Part shown: positions 1-5,750 of the stretch, piece after piece
Layout: each line of letters opens with the position of its first letter
Position numbering within the stretch: the first letter of the stretch is position 1
Origin: CAZUDI01 sp964618975
Lineage (GTDB): Bacteria; Desulfobacterota; Desulfomonilia; UBA1062
Assembly (NCBI GenBank): GCA_964618975.1
Contig: CAZUDI010000095.1
Span: forward strand, 1-7,577
DNA length: 7,577 bases
Direction: 5' to 3'
Made by a program: the position numbers and the translations under genes
Notes under the pieces: generated by a model
What the model was told of the DNA's origin: nothing
The model's input: only the letters and a program-made list of their open reading frames with translations
Databases searched by the model: none

Positions 1-62
1 CAGCACACCACCCCTGCTCGCGAGACCATTCGGTCTCCCGGTCCCCGGGTGATGTTCTCTCC

Positions 63-103
63 GCCGCCAAGGCCCTCCCTGCGGCGCGGAGGGCCTTGGC
101 GGC
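63..103. terminator. Strong hairpin, possible terminator of a gene left of the window
   Basis: The arms at 63-78 and 88-103 are perfect 16-base inverted repeats (GCCGCCAAGGCCCTCC and its complement) around a 9-base loop. No T-run follows on either strand, so it is not a textbook intrinsic terminator. It could still end a transcript from the left, where a frame stops at 50-52, or be an unrelated palindromic repeat. Confidence 0.45.
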
Positions 104-181
104 CCAGTCTCCGAAACGGGAAGGCAAGCATACACCAGGGAAGGGGTCGCGATAAGTGACCCAAAGGATACCATGATCAGT

Positions 182-268
182 TTATTGATTATTTGAGGAT
201 AATGCTTCCTGCATGCGTATGGCGCGGTAGTTAATCTCCGTCCTTCCGCTCGCGTCGCCTTTGTCCAT
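182..268 (-). CDS. Doubtful 28-aa small ORF
   Basis: The minus strand reads ATG (268) to TAA (182-184), giving a 28-residue hydrophilic peptide that begins MDKGDASGRTEINYRAIRMQ. A purine-rich GGGGGTGG lies about 8-10 bases upstream of the ATG and could serve as a ribosome binding site. The frame is open a further 18 codons upstream, to TAG at 323-325, without another good start. It lies about 120 bp downstream of the LuxR-type gene on the same strand. The composition looks protein-like, but I recognise no family. It may be a small gene, the remnant of a longer one, or chance. Confidence 0.18.
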   Translation of the reverse strand: MDKGDASGRTEINYRAIRMQEALSSNNQ

Positions 269-352
269 CACCGTCCACCCCCACAGGCAAGACAGCGCCT
301 CAGGGCCGGAGGCCGGACGGCACTAGCCGCATCCGCCAGGGGGTGCATCATG

Positions 353-376
353 CCGGGCCGTAGATACCCGGCCCGG
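353..376 (-). terminator. Weak hairpin downstream of the LuxR-type gene
   Basis: CCGGGCC (353-359) and GGCCCGG (370-376) form a 7-bp GC stem around a 10-base loop, 16 bases beyond the stop codon of the minus-strand regulator. The position fits a transcript 3' end. No T-run follows on the minus strand, so intrinsic termination is uncertain. Confidence 0.35.
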
Positions 377-391
377 TTATCGGCACGCATC

Positions 392-1522
392 TCAGTGCCC
401 CTCCTGGGACAGACTCGGTACCGCTCCCCTCCCCTGGCGCAGGGCCCTGGTCTGCTGGAGGGCCTGGTAGACGATCTCGGTCTTGCCGTAGGCGTGCAGC
501 TTGTCCCCGATGCTGCGCAGGTGTTTCTTGACCGTCACCTCGCTGATGTCGAGCAGCGAGGCGATCTGGTTGTTGGTGTAGCCCAAAGGCAGGCAGCCGA
601 GCACCTCGATCTCGCGCGGGGTGAGGCCCAGAGCGCTCAGCTGTGTGAAGTCCTCCGCGGTGCGCTCCTGGCTGACCCTGAGCACCAGCATGGGTTCTCT
701 CTCGCCAAGCGGCGCCAGACGCGCGCTGCAATCCAACCTGCCCTCGGGCAGGTGTGCGCTAAGGGTCCATGGCCCGCCGCCGGGCACGAGCGTGCCTTGG
801 GGGGCCACCTCGCACGCGAGCCAGCGGCGCACCGCCCCGGGCAGGGGCTGGGCCTCGCTGGTGCCGAAGGCCTCGCGCAGCTGGGCGCGCATCTTTTCGG
901 GCATGATCACGAGGTTGAGGTAGCGGTCCAGGATGGCATAGCTGCCCTCGGCCCTTTCCAGGAGGGCCTCGAAGACCTGCTGGTGCATGCGCCATTCGCG
1001 ATACATCAGCAGGGTGCGCGCCGTGGAGATCAGCAGGGGGCTGAGGCGGCGCAGGAGATCGAGCTCCTGAGGGGTGTAGGGGCGGGACGTCTCGCAGCGG
1101 TAGAGGCCCAGGGCCACGAAACAGTCCTCGCTTCGGATCAGCGGCATATTGAGCGCATGCACGGTGTCGGTGTGCCGCCGGGCATACTCGAAGGCATAGA
1201 GCTGCCGCTCGTCGGAGAGGTCATAGACATCCTGGGTCATAAAAATCTCGCCCGGTTTGCCCGAAAGCGTGGCCTGCGCCAGGGGGTCCAGGGGGACGAC
1301 CTCGGGATAGAGCTGTGTCCAGTCGAAGCCCACCCCGGAATTCGTGAAGACCTGCACCTGGGTGTCGTGGTTGACCACCTGGTAGATCCCGACCCAGTCG
1401 AAATACAGGTGGCGCCCGAGCACCCTCAGGAGCAGGTCCGGCAATTCGTCGAAGTCCTGCACGTCGCACAGGGTCGTGTGCAGCTCCAGGATCGCGCGTG
1501 ATTCCCTCTCCGCTTGTGTCAC
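392..1522 (-). CDS. LuxR-type transcriptional regulator with N-terminal GAF-like domain
   Basis: This is a predicted cytoplasmic DNA-binding regulator of 376 residues. Roughly residues 10-170 resemble a GAF-like sensory domain (alternating hydrophobic strands, with YFDWVGIYQV near 40 and FVALGLYRCE near 140). A linker follows, then a LuxR helix-turn-helix at about 300-356: LTPREIEVL, then GYTNNQIASLLDIS, then TVKKHLRSIGDKL, all family hallmarks. There is no response-regulator receiver domain and no obvious acyl-homoserine-lactone domain, so the GAF-like part probably binds a ligand or partner directly (inference). The start is GTG at 1520-1522, with a G-rich AAGGGGGG about 10 bases upstream. 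A TGA lies three codons before the GTG, so no longer start is possible. No histidine kinase is adjacent. The dyad over its own promoter suggests autoregulation. The ligand and the target genes are unknown. Confidence 0.88.
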   Translation of the reverse strand: MTQAERESRAILELHTTLCDVQDFDELPDLLLRVLGRHLYFDWVGIYQVVNHDTQVQVFTNSGVGFDWTQLYPEVVPLDPLAQATLSGKPGEIFMTQDVYDLSDERQLYAFEYARRHTDTVHALNMPLIRSEDCFVALGLYRCETSRPYTPQELDLLRRLSPLLISTARTLLMYREWRMHQQVFEALLERAEGSYAILDRYLNLVIMPEKMRAQLREAFGTSEAQPLPGAVRRWLACEVAPQGTLVPGGGPWTLSAHLPEGRLDCSARLAPLGEREPMLVLRVSQERTAEDFTQLSALGLTPREIEVLGCLPLGYTNNQIASLLDISEVTVKKHLRSIGDKLHAYGKTEIVYQALQQTRALRQGRGAVPSLSQEGH

Positions 1523-1675
1523 CTCACATCACCCCCCTTGCAAGGATCCGGGCGTCGTGGGGCAGACTCAAGGGATGCTCGCCCGCACAGCACTGCTCCT
1601 GAGCGCCGCGAACGGCTGTCAGGCAGGGATATGCGACCCAAACGCCACCTATCGTCCCCAGGGGTAAGGGAAAGC

Positions 1676-1701
1676 GATTATAGCGTTTATGCGCTGATAT
1701 C
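1676..1701 (-). promoter_or_regulatory. Promoter -10 with overlapping dyad for the LuxR-type gene
   Basis: On the minus strand a perfect TATAAT lies at 1682-1677, about 150 bases upstream of the GTG start. No good -35 is seen at 16-18 bp, which suggests an activator-dependent promoter. An imperfect inverted repeat overlaps it: GATTATAGCG (1676-1685) and CGCTGATATC (1692-1701), seven of ten positions complementary around a 6-base centre. A dyad of about 26 bp over the -10 and spacer has the size expected of a LuxR-family dimer site, so autoregulation is plausible but inferred. Confidence 0.4.
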
Positions 1702-1748
1702 GATGTCCCCCCGCCTTGGAGGCTAGGTACCGATCAAAGGCTGGCCCC

Positions 1749-1870
1749 GGGATCTATCCCCGCGATTACTATCGATAAATATGGTGCATTTCTTTAATGG
1801 CCCAAAAGACAGCTCCCCCCCTGCTGGCAGCGGCAAGCAGGATCCTTGGGCCTGCCCTGGGATTCATCCC
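1749..1870. repeat. Twin 12-bp palindromes GGGAT-N2-ATCCC
   Basis: GGGATCTATCCC (1749-1760) and GGGATTCATCCC (1859-1870) are palindromes of the same form, each followed by another C, with starts exactly 110 bp apart. They could be paired protein-binding sites in the divergent spacer. Two short palindromes in GC-rich DNA could also arise by chance. Confidence 0.3.
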
Positions 1871-2003
1871 CCTGATACGCCCTGCGACAACTTCCCCGCA
1901 GTTTACGGCGGCAGGGAGGCGCTTAAGCTTGCCCAGGTGCGTATGCCCATGACTCTGAAAGGGCTAACCCCGGCCCCCGACAGGGCTGTCACCGACTGGG
2001 GGA

Positions 2004-2046
2004 ACTGCTCCGGCAGATATCCCGATCGGATATCTGCCGGAGCAGT
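2004..2046. repeat. 43-bp near-perfect palindrome (19-bp arms, 5-base loop)
   Basis: The arms 2004-2022 (ACTGCTCCGGCAGATATCC) and 2028-2046 are exact inverted repeats separated by CGATC. No T-run follows on either strand, and no gene ends nearby: the nearest genes are divergent and both start away from it. A transcription terminator is therefore an awkward explanation. Alternatives are a dispersed palindromic element (REP or MITE-like), a cruciform-forming site, or a hairpin in an unannotated small RNA. Confidence 0.75.
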
Positions 2047-2159
2047 CTTGCAACTATACATTATCTTGATATGTTTTCCCAGGCTTATTTCCGGGGTCTT
2101 CCGGCATCCTCACCCCGGTCAGGCCCTCTGGCCGACCCTTGCGCCCCTCATGAGAGGGA

Positions 2160-2187
2160 TTGCAGAAGGCCCCCTGCGCGTTATAGG
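2160..2187 (+). promoter_or_regulatory. Probable promoter of the GyrI-like gene
   Basis: TTGCAG (2160-2165) and TATAGG (2182-2187) are separated by 16 bp and resemble sigma-70 -35 and -10 elements. The predicted transcript start lies about 25 bases before the gene's ATG. The small inverted repeat CCCTC-ATGA-GAGGG (2145-2158) lies immediately upstream of the -35 and could be an operator. The AT-rich stretch at 2048-2080 is a possible alternative promoter. Confidence 0.4.
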
Positions 2188-2216
2188 AAAGGCATGCGCC
2201 GTATGCGGAGGTTGCC

Positions 2217-2729
2217 ATGACGGAAGCAATCGGGATCGTTGCGAGAGAGTCCCAGGACGTGCTGCTGGTCCGGGCCCGGATCGGCATGCTCCGGATGCCC
2301 CGGGTGATGGGGCTAAGCTATCGCCGGATCATGGAGTATCTCGAGGGACAGGGGTCAGCGCCGGCAGGTGCCCCCTACTGCCGCTACACCGGCTTCGACT
2401 GGGGGGCGCTCGAGCGCGAGGGCCGCTTCACGGGCTTCGTGAAGATGTTCACCCGCACCTGGGAGCTGGAGATGGGCCTGCCTCTGGACGGGGAGATCGC
2501 CCCGGGCGCGGGCATGGAGAGGGGCCTTCTCGCAGGCGGGCGCCACGTGCAGACCCTGCACCGCGGGCCCTACCGCACGGTGGGCCGCACCTACAGTCGT
2601 CTGCAGGCCTGGGTGCGCTCTGAAGCCCTGAAACTCAGGAACGAGGCCATCGAGATCTATCGCAACGACCCGCGGGAGACCCCCCCAGAGGAGCTCGAAA
2701 CCATGATCCTCGTCCCCCTGGCCGAATGA
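2217..2729 (+). CDS. Stand-alone GyrI-like (AraC effector-binding) domain protein
   Basis: This 170-residue predicted cytoplasmic protein consists of a single GyrI-like/SbmC-type small-molecule-binding domain. Features seen: an N-terminal strand and helix (VLLVRARIG, then MGLSYRRIMEYLEG, residues 14-45), a central substrate-pocket region with CRYTGFDW (55-62), the motif HRGPYRTVG (115-123) before a helix, and the family-typical end EIYRNDPRETPPEELETMI (146-164). The fold is that of the effector domain of AraC/MerR-type multidrug regulators and of E. coli GyrI. No DNA-binding region is attached, so the protein probably binds or sequesters a hydrophobic compound or modulates a partner (inference). 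GGAGG at 2207-2211 sits 5 bases before the ATG, which fixes the start. It is convergent with the next gene, with only 86 bases between the stops. Specificity cannot be read from the sequence. Confidence 0.87.
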   Translation: MTEAIGIVARESQDVLLVRARIGMLRMPRVMGLSYRRIMEYLEGQGSAPAGAPYCRYTGFDWGALEREGRFTGFVKMFTRTWELEMGLPLDGEIAPGAGMERGLLAGGRHVQTLHRGPYRTVGRTYSRLQAWVRSEALKLRNEAIEIYRNDPRETPPEELETMILVPLAE

Positions 2730-2732
2730 GGG

Positions 2733-2746
2733 CCTGACCCTTCAGG
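2733..2746. terminator. Small hairpin between convergent genes
   Basis: CCTGA (2733-2737) and TCAGG (2742-2746) form a 5-bp stem with a 4-base loop just after the GyrI-like stop codon. No T-run follows. It is the only compact hairpin I see in the short convergent spacer, and it is weak as a terminator. Confidence 0.2.
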
Positions 2747-2815
2747 GGGATAGGGGACCTTCTCGCGTACAGAAGACCCGGAGCAGCCGGCGGTCTGCGG
2801 CCCGGCCGAGGGCGG

Positions 2816-3703
2816 TCATTTCCTGAGCAGCGCCTGCATCCCGCCCCAGTCGATCCTGTCGCAGAGCTGGCGCGCGCGGGCCTCGTCGGCCTGCACCGTG
2901 ACCACCAGGGTGCAGAGCGTGGTGTGGGGCAGGCCCTCGGGCGCTTCGGCCTCCACGGAGGTGGAGCCCTCGTCATGGCGCACCTGCCAGCCTTTTCCCA
3001 GGAAGACGTACGTGGTCCCCTCCTCCCACTCCCCCTGGGAGGAGTAGTCGCCCGCGGTGCGCACCGTCAGGGTGCTGCCACCCACCGGCGCAAGCACCCG
3101 CGGCTCGCCGGTGAAGCCTTCGCTGAAGTGGTTGGCTCTCATGCGGACGATCGCCCGCACGTCGTGCGGCGAGGTCTCACGCATCAGGCGCAGGTGCTGC
3201 GCGTCGTCTTCCTGAAAGCCCCCTTCGAGGGTCTCAGCATACCGTTCGATCTCTTTCTGCAGCTGCTGGGCCTGGAGCATGTCGCCCTGATCAAAGGCCT
3301 GGCCGAGCTCGGCAGTCAGCTTCTCGAAGCGGGCCAGACGCTCCTCTTCCCCTGCGGGGCGGTCCTGGGAGGCCTTCTTAAGGAGACGGGCCTCCCTGTT
3401 GGCCTCGGCGGCCTGCAGGCGTGACGTATCGCGCCACTCGACAAAGTACCCCAGGGACAGGGGGGGACCCTCCTCGCCCCCCTCGCCCACCCGTTCGGGG
3501 GTCTGGATGCGCGTGCCGTCCCCTGTCTCCCAGCCCTCGGGTGCGGGGGGCAGGGCCGCCTGGAAGGCCTGCATATGGGTGGTGTAATAGGCCTGCTCTG
3601 CCGGCGTGGCCGGGCGGCTGGGGCCGTCGGCCCACACGGACGAGGCGCAGAGGAGGACTGTCAGGGCGAACGATCCAAGGCGGCAGTATCTCACGGGTGT
3701 CAT
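2816..3703 (-). CDS. Exported coiled-coil protein of unknown function
   Basis: This is a predicted 295-residue exported protein; I do not recognise the family. Residues 1-25 form a signal peptide: R5/R8, a hydrophobic core LGSFALTVLLCASS, and a likely cleavage at VWA|DG. The mature N-terminus carries LPPAPEGWET (51-60). A charged, Ala/Glu/Gln-rich helical stretch at about 95-160 is likely coiled coil. The C-terminal third looks like beta-strands ending in a short helix, with two cysteines (264 and 281) that could form a disulfide in the periplasm. The ATG at 3703 has a good RBS, GGGAGGAG, a few bases upstream. The frame stays open beyond it through the N gap to 4084, but that extension precedes the signal peptide and is not credible. 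It is transcribed in the same direction as the CARDB gene but lies beyond a strong terminator, so it has its own promoter. A periplasmic location is inferred. Confidence 0.82.
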   Translation of the reverse strand: MTPVRYCRLGSFALTVLLCASSVWADGPSRPATPAEQAYYTTHMQAFQAALPPAPEGWETGDGTRIQTPERVGEGGEEGPPLSLGYFVEWRDTSRLQAAEANREARLLKKASQDRPAGEEERLARFEKLTAELGQAFDQGDMLQAQQLQKEIERYAETLEGGFQEDDAQHLRLMRETSPHDVRAIVRMRANHFSEGFTGEPRVLAPVGGSTLTVRTAGDYSSQGEWEEGTTYVFLGKGWQVRHDEGSTSVEAEAPEGLPHTTLCTLVVTVQADEARARQLCDRIDWGGMQALLRK

Positions 3704-3760
3704 CGCTCCTCCCTTCCGGGGTCCTTCCGAGCGGGAGGTTCTGCCTCCGGACAGGGAGAG

Positions 3761-3832
3761 GATCCCTGATGTATTGTGATTGTTATGGTTGGAAATTTTG
3801 AAGTGGNNNNNNNNNNGATCCCTGATGTATTG
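3761..3832. repeat. 16-bp direct repeat flanking the N gap
   Basis: GATCCCTGATGTATTG occurs at 3761-3776 and again at 3817-3832, starting directly after the ten Ns (3807-3816). Thirty bases separate the first copy from the gap. Either this is a real tandem or spaced repeat that broke the assembly, or two contig ends overlapped and were joined with a minimal-length gap, so that the repeat is an artefact. Confidence 0.85.
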
Positions 3833-4170
3833 CACCAGATATACTCTTCTTTTCCAGATATGAATAGCGCGATTTTCGGTGCGTTCAGGGGCATCAGCGT
3901 CGCCGGCGGCAGCTCGATGCTGGGCTCCGTGACCTTGCGGAGGGCATGAACCTGAGGCTCCGCCCCGGCGCCTCCCTGACGCCGCCAGGGGCAGGAGAAT
4001 ACTGCCATAGGCGAGACTGGGCATGAACCCCACGGCAAAGCCTGGACCGTCCATGACGCCGCAAACTGCAGGGAATGCGACCACCAGAGGTCAAGGCTGC
4101 AGGGTACTTGATAACCCTGCGCTTATTCGATCCAGGCGGCGCTCCCGGAGCGGCCGGTTGTATACTCCGG

Positions 4171-4218
4171 AAAAAGGCAGGAAGGGGCCCGGTTCTCCGG
4201 GCCCCTTCCTGCCTTTTT
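4171..4218 (-). terminator. Strong bidirectional rho-independent terminator
   Basis: Arms of 22 bases (4171-4192 and 4197-4218) are perfectly complementary around a TTCT loop. The stem is GC-rich next to the loop and is flanked by five As on the left and five Ts on the right, so it can terminate on either strand. On the minus strand it begins 16 bases after the TGA of the CARDB gene, which it evidently terminates. It also isolates the exported coiled-coil gene from upstream transcription. Confidence 0.93.
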
Positions 4219-4234
4219 GTTTGAGGCATATTTC

Positions 4235-5584
4235 TCAGGGCTGCAGCGTCACCTGGGTGGTGTTGTTGTTCTCGTTGCCCTCTTCCACCACGTTGTTGGT
4301 GTCGATGGTGGCGGTGACGGTGGCATTCTGTCTGAGGACATAGCCGGTCGCATAGACGGCCCGTCCGCCGGCCTGGGTGAGCCGCTTGTCCCGGTCGTAG
4401 CCGTTGAGGGACACGTTGGCCCAGCCGTTGCCATTCATCTTCAGGTTCAGGTTGGGCTGGTTGCCGCTGCTCCACAACGCCTGGTCGAGCCCGCCGATGC
4501 CGACGTTGGCCACCTCCACCAGCACCCGCTTGGCGCCGTCGAGGCGGATGTCAGTAACGGTGAGGTCGGGCCTGCCGGTCAGGGCGGGCATCGGTATCAG
4601 GGTGGCTACGGGGGGCCCGAGCTGCACGGTCTTGGAGTTGTTGGCCTCGCTTTCCTCCATCAGCTTGCCGGAGGCGTCGACGGTCACGGTCACCTTGGTG
4701 GACTTGGTGATCTTCACCTTGTCGAAGACATAGGTGATGGAGCTGCGCGGACGCCTCAGGTTGCCTTGGGGGTCGGCCGCCGGCAGGGTGATGCCGTAGT
4801 TGCGGCCGTCGACCTTGGCGAGCAGGGTCAGGGCCTCGGGTCCCTTCTGGTTCCAGCGGGCGATATGCACCCCGCAGCATTGCGAGCGGTTGGAGACCTT
4901 GACGGTCAGCTGCTTGGCCGCGTTCAGGGTCACCTCGTCCACCGCCAGGTCGGGATAGCCCTCGAAGAGCCTCTCGGCCTCGACATCCAGCTCGCTCTTC
5001 TGCCCGGGATAGCTGATATAGATCAAACCCGTGGCCTTGAAGGGGGAGATGTTGCGGAAGATGACCACATAGTGCCCGCCGGACTTGTTGAGCTCGGGCT
5101 GGTCCACGGCATGCCGGATGTTGTCGGTGTAGCCGTCACGCACCCGGCCGCAGGCCATCTGGCCGTGATAGTAGCTGGGCTTTTTTTCCTTCTTGCCGAA
5201 GAGGCGCTTGACCCCCCTGACCCACTTGCGGATCTCGTCGCCGGCAATATACTCCAGGGGGTTGAAGGTGTTGACCTTGTTGATCCACTGCTGCCACTGC
5301 GAGGGCTGGATGTTCTTGAAGGCCCTCGAGTCCACCAGCACGATCCTGGGCGGTTCGTAGTTCTTGTTGGTCGGCTCGGGATTGAGCACGGTGGACTTGA
5401 CGCTCACGACGATCTCCCCGGGCCGGGTGAGCTCGATCGGGTAATAGAGCGTGTAGGGATCGCTCTTACTGCCCTGGTAGAGGTTGAAATACTTCTGGAT
5501 GACGGCATCTTCGGGAATGGCCGCCACCGCGGCCAGCGGCAGACACGTAAACGCCAACACCAACACAGCAAGCCTGCGGTCCAT
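4235..5584 (-). CDS. Exported protein with two C-terminal CARDB domains
   Basis: This is a predicted 449-residue secreted or cell-surface protein. Residues 1-22 form a signal peptide (MDRR, then a hydrophobic core, cleavage near AVAA|IPE). Residues 23-205 form a beta-rich domain resembling PPC/jelly-roll modules: YYPIELTRPGEIVVSV, then a G-G-HYVVIFRNIS strand, then GLIYISYP. It is interrupted by a basic loop at about 119-135 with KRLFGKKEKK. Two CARDB (cell-adhesion-related, Ig-like) repeats follow, at about 210-322 and 338-447. Each opens PDL-V--- and ends in a strand plus the acidic, Asn-rich motif EESEANNSKTV or EEGNENNNTTQV. Cysteines at 145, 236 and 237 could form disulfides. ATG 5584 has AGGAGG 6 bases upstream. 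It has its own promoter and terminator and is monocistronic. Carbohydrate, protein or surface binding is inferred from CARDB; no catalytic motif is visible. Confidence 0.88.
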   Translation of the reverse strand: MDRRLAVLVLAFTCLPLAAVAAIPEDAVIQKYFNLYQGSKSDPYTLYYPIELTRPGEIVVSVKSTVLNPEPTNKNYEPPRIVLVDSRAFKNIQPSQWQQWINKVNTFNPLEYIAGDEIRKWVRGVKRLFGKKEKKPSYYHGQMACGRVRDGYTDNIRHAVDQPELNKSGGHYVVIFRNISPFKATGLIYISYPGQKSELDVEAERLFEGYPDLAVDEVTLNAAKQLTVKVSNRSQCCGVHIARWNQKGPEALTLLAKVDGRNYGITLPAADPQGNLRRPRSSITYVFDKVKITKSTKVTVTVDASGKLMEESEANNSKTVQLGPPVATLIPMPALTGRPDLTVTDIRLDGAKRVLVEVANVGIGGLDQALWSSGNQPNLNLKMNGNGWANVSLNGYDRDKRLTQAGGRAVYATGYVLRQNATVTATIDTNNVVEEGNENNNTTQVTLQP

Positions 5585-5676
5585 ACATGACCTCCTGCTG
5601 ACAATGATTTTTCGAATCCCCGGTGCCCGGCCTGCCCGGGCGGGCCTGCCAGTAACCGACGGTTTCGAATTTGCCG

Positions 5677-5705
5677 ATTACATCATAAATAAACCAATAA
5701 TTCAA
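5677..5705 (-). promoter_or_regulatory. Promoter of the CARDB gene
   Basis: On the minus strand, TTGAAT (5705-5700) and TGTAAT (5682-5677) are separated by exactly 17 bp. The -10 is preceded by TGA, the extended -10 arrangement. The predicted start near 5670 leaves a leader of about 85 bases before ATG 5584. This is the best promoter match in the window. Confidence 0.6.
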
Positions 5706-5715
5706 TTGGTTTATT
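5688..5715. promoter_or_regulatory. Perfect 11-bp inverted repeat, operator candidate
   Basis: AATAAACCAAT (5688-5698) and ATTGGTTTATT (5705-5715) are perfect inverted repeats around a 6-base AT centre. The dyad covers the spacer and -35 of the CARDB promoter. Outer inverted sequences AGTAACC (5651-5657) and GGTTACT (5716-5722) bracket the whole promoter. AT-rich, non-GC stems argue for protein binding to DNA rather than an RNA terminator. The cognate regulator is unknown. Confidence 0.6.
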
Positions 5716-5734
5716 GGTTACTCCCCAAAGCGGA

Positions 5735-5750
5735 CCCCCCCGGGGGGGGG
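5735..5750. repeat. C7G9 homopolymer palindrome
   Basis: Seven Cs are followed directly by nine Gs. The tract is self-complementary and prone to slippage in replication, so its length may vary between cells, or be miscounted by some sequencing methods. It lies about 30 bp upstream of the CARDB promoter's -35. Confidence 0.8.

Larger units (their letters stand above)
1..391. other. Left-edge intergenic region, mostly noncoding
   Basis: No convincing complete gene is visible here. The region holds a GAGACC/GGTCTC hairpin (22-37), a strong 16-bp-stem hairpin (63-103), an AT-rich patch around 180-205, a doubtful 28-codon minus-strand ORF (182-268) and a 7-bp-stem hairpin just behind the LuxR-type gene (353-376). 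A plus-strand frame entering from the left edge stops at TGA 50-52, eleven bases before the 63-103 hairpin. It could be the end of a gene lying outside the window, but 16 codons are too few to judge. Confidence 0.6.
1523..2216. other. Divergent intergenic region (about 690 bp)
   Basis: This spacer separates the divergently transcribed LuxR-type and GyrI-like genes. Visible contents are the LuxR-gene promoter with a dyad (1676-1701), twin GGGAT-N2-ATCCC palindromes (1749-1760 and 1859-1870), a 43-bp palindrome (2004-2046), an AT-rich stretch (2048-2080) and the promoter and RBS of the GyrI-like gene. A plus-strand reading frame crosses much of it from 1781, but it runs through the palindrome into an alternative frame of the GyrI-like gene and looks noncoding. 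Confidence 0.6.
3704..4234. other. Intergenic region with assembly gap (about 530 bp)
   Basis: This region lies upstream of the exported coiled-coil gene and downstream of the CARDB gene. It contains a CAGGGA/TCCCTG hairpin (3752-3768), a 16-base direct repeat flanking ten Ns (3761-3832), AT-rich sequence at 3770-3870 that probably includes the promoter of the minus-strand gene at 2816-3703, and a bidirectional terminator (4171-4218). A 29-codon plus-strand ORF (3860-3949, beginning MNSAIFGAFRG) has no ribosome binding site and is not called. I see no convincing gene. Confidence 0.6.

Noticed and set aside
350..1501. Long plus-strand open frame (383 codons) antisense to the LuxR-type gene
   Set aside because: Mirror of the real gene in GC-rich DNA; composition lacks any recognisable domain, and the opposite strand has a clear LuxR helix-turn-helix.
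2016..2029. 14-mer GATATCCCGATCGG shared with the reverse strand near 7550-7563
   Set aside because: Largely self-complementary sequence, one copy within the right-edge coding frame; a match of this length is plausible by chance.
1781..2623. Plus-strand frame of 280 codons across the spacer and the GyrI-like gene
   Set aside because: It runs through the 43-bp palindrome and continues as an out-of-frame reading of the GyrI-like gene; no RBS or domain.
3860..3949. 29-codon plus-strand ORF (MNSAIFGAFRG start)
   Set aside because: No ribosome binding site; too short to judge without comparative data.
3704..4084. N-terminal extension of the exported coiled-coil protein through the gap
   Set aside because: It would bury the signal peptide internally, crosses the ten Ns, and the ATG at 4084 has no RBS, whereas ATG 3703 has GGGAGGAG.
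4217..5590. Long plus-strand open frame (457 codons) antisense to the CARDB gene
   Set aside because: It is slightly longer than the real gene, but it is low-complexity in V/G/L/H and has no RBS. The minus strand shows a signal peptide, CARDB repeats, RBS, promoter and terminator.
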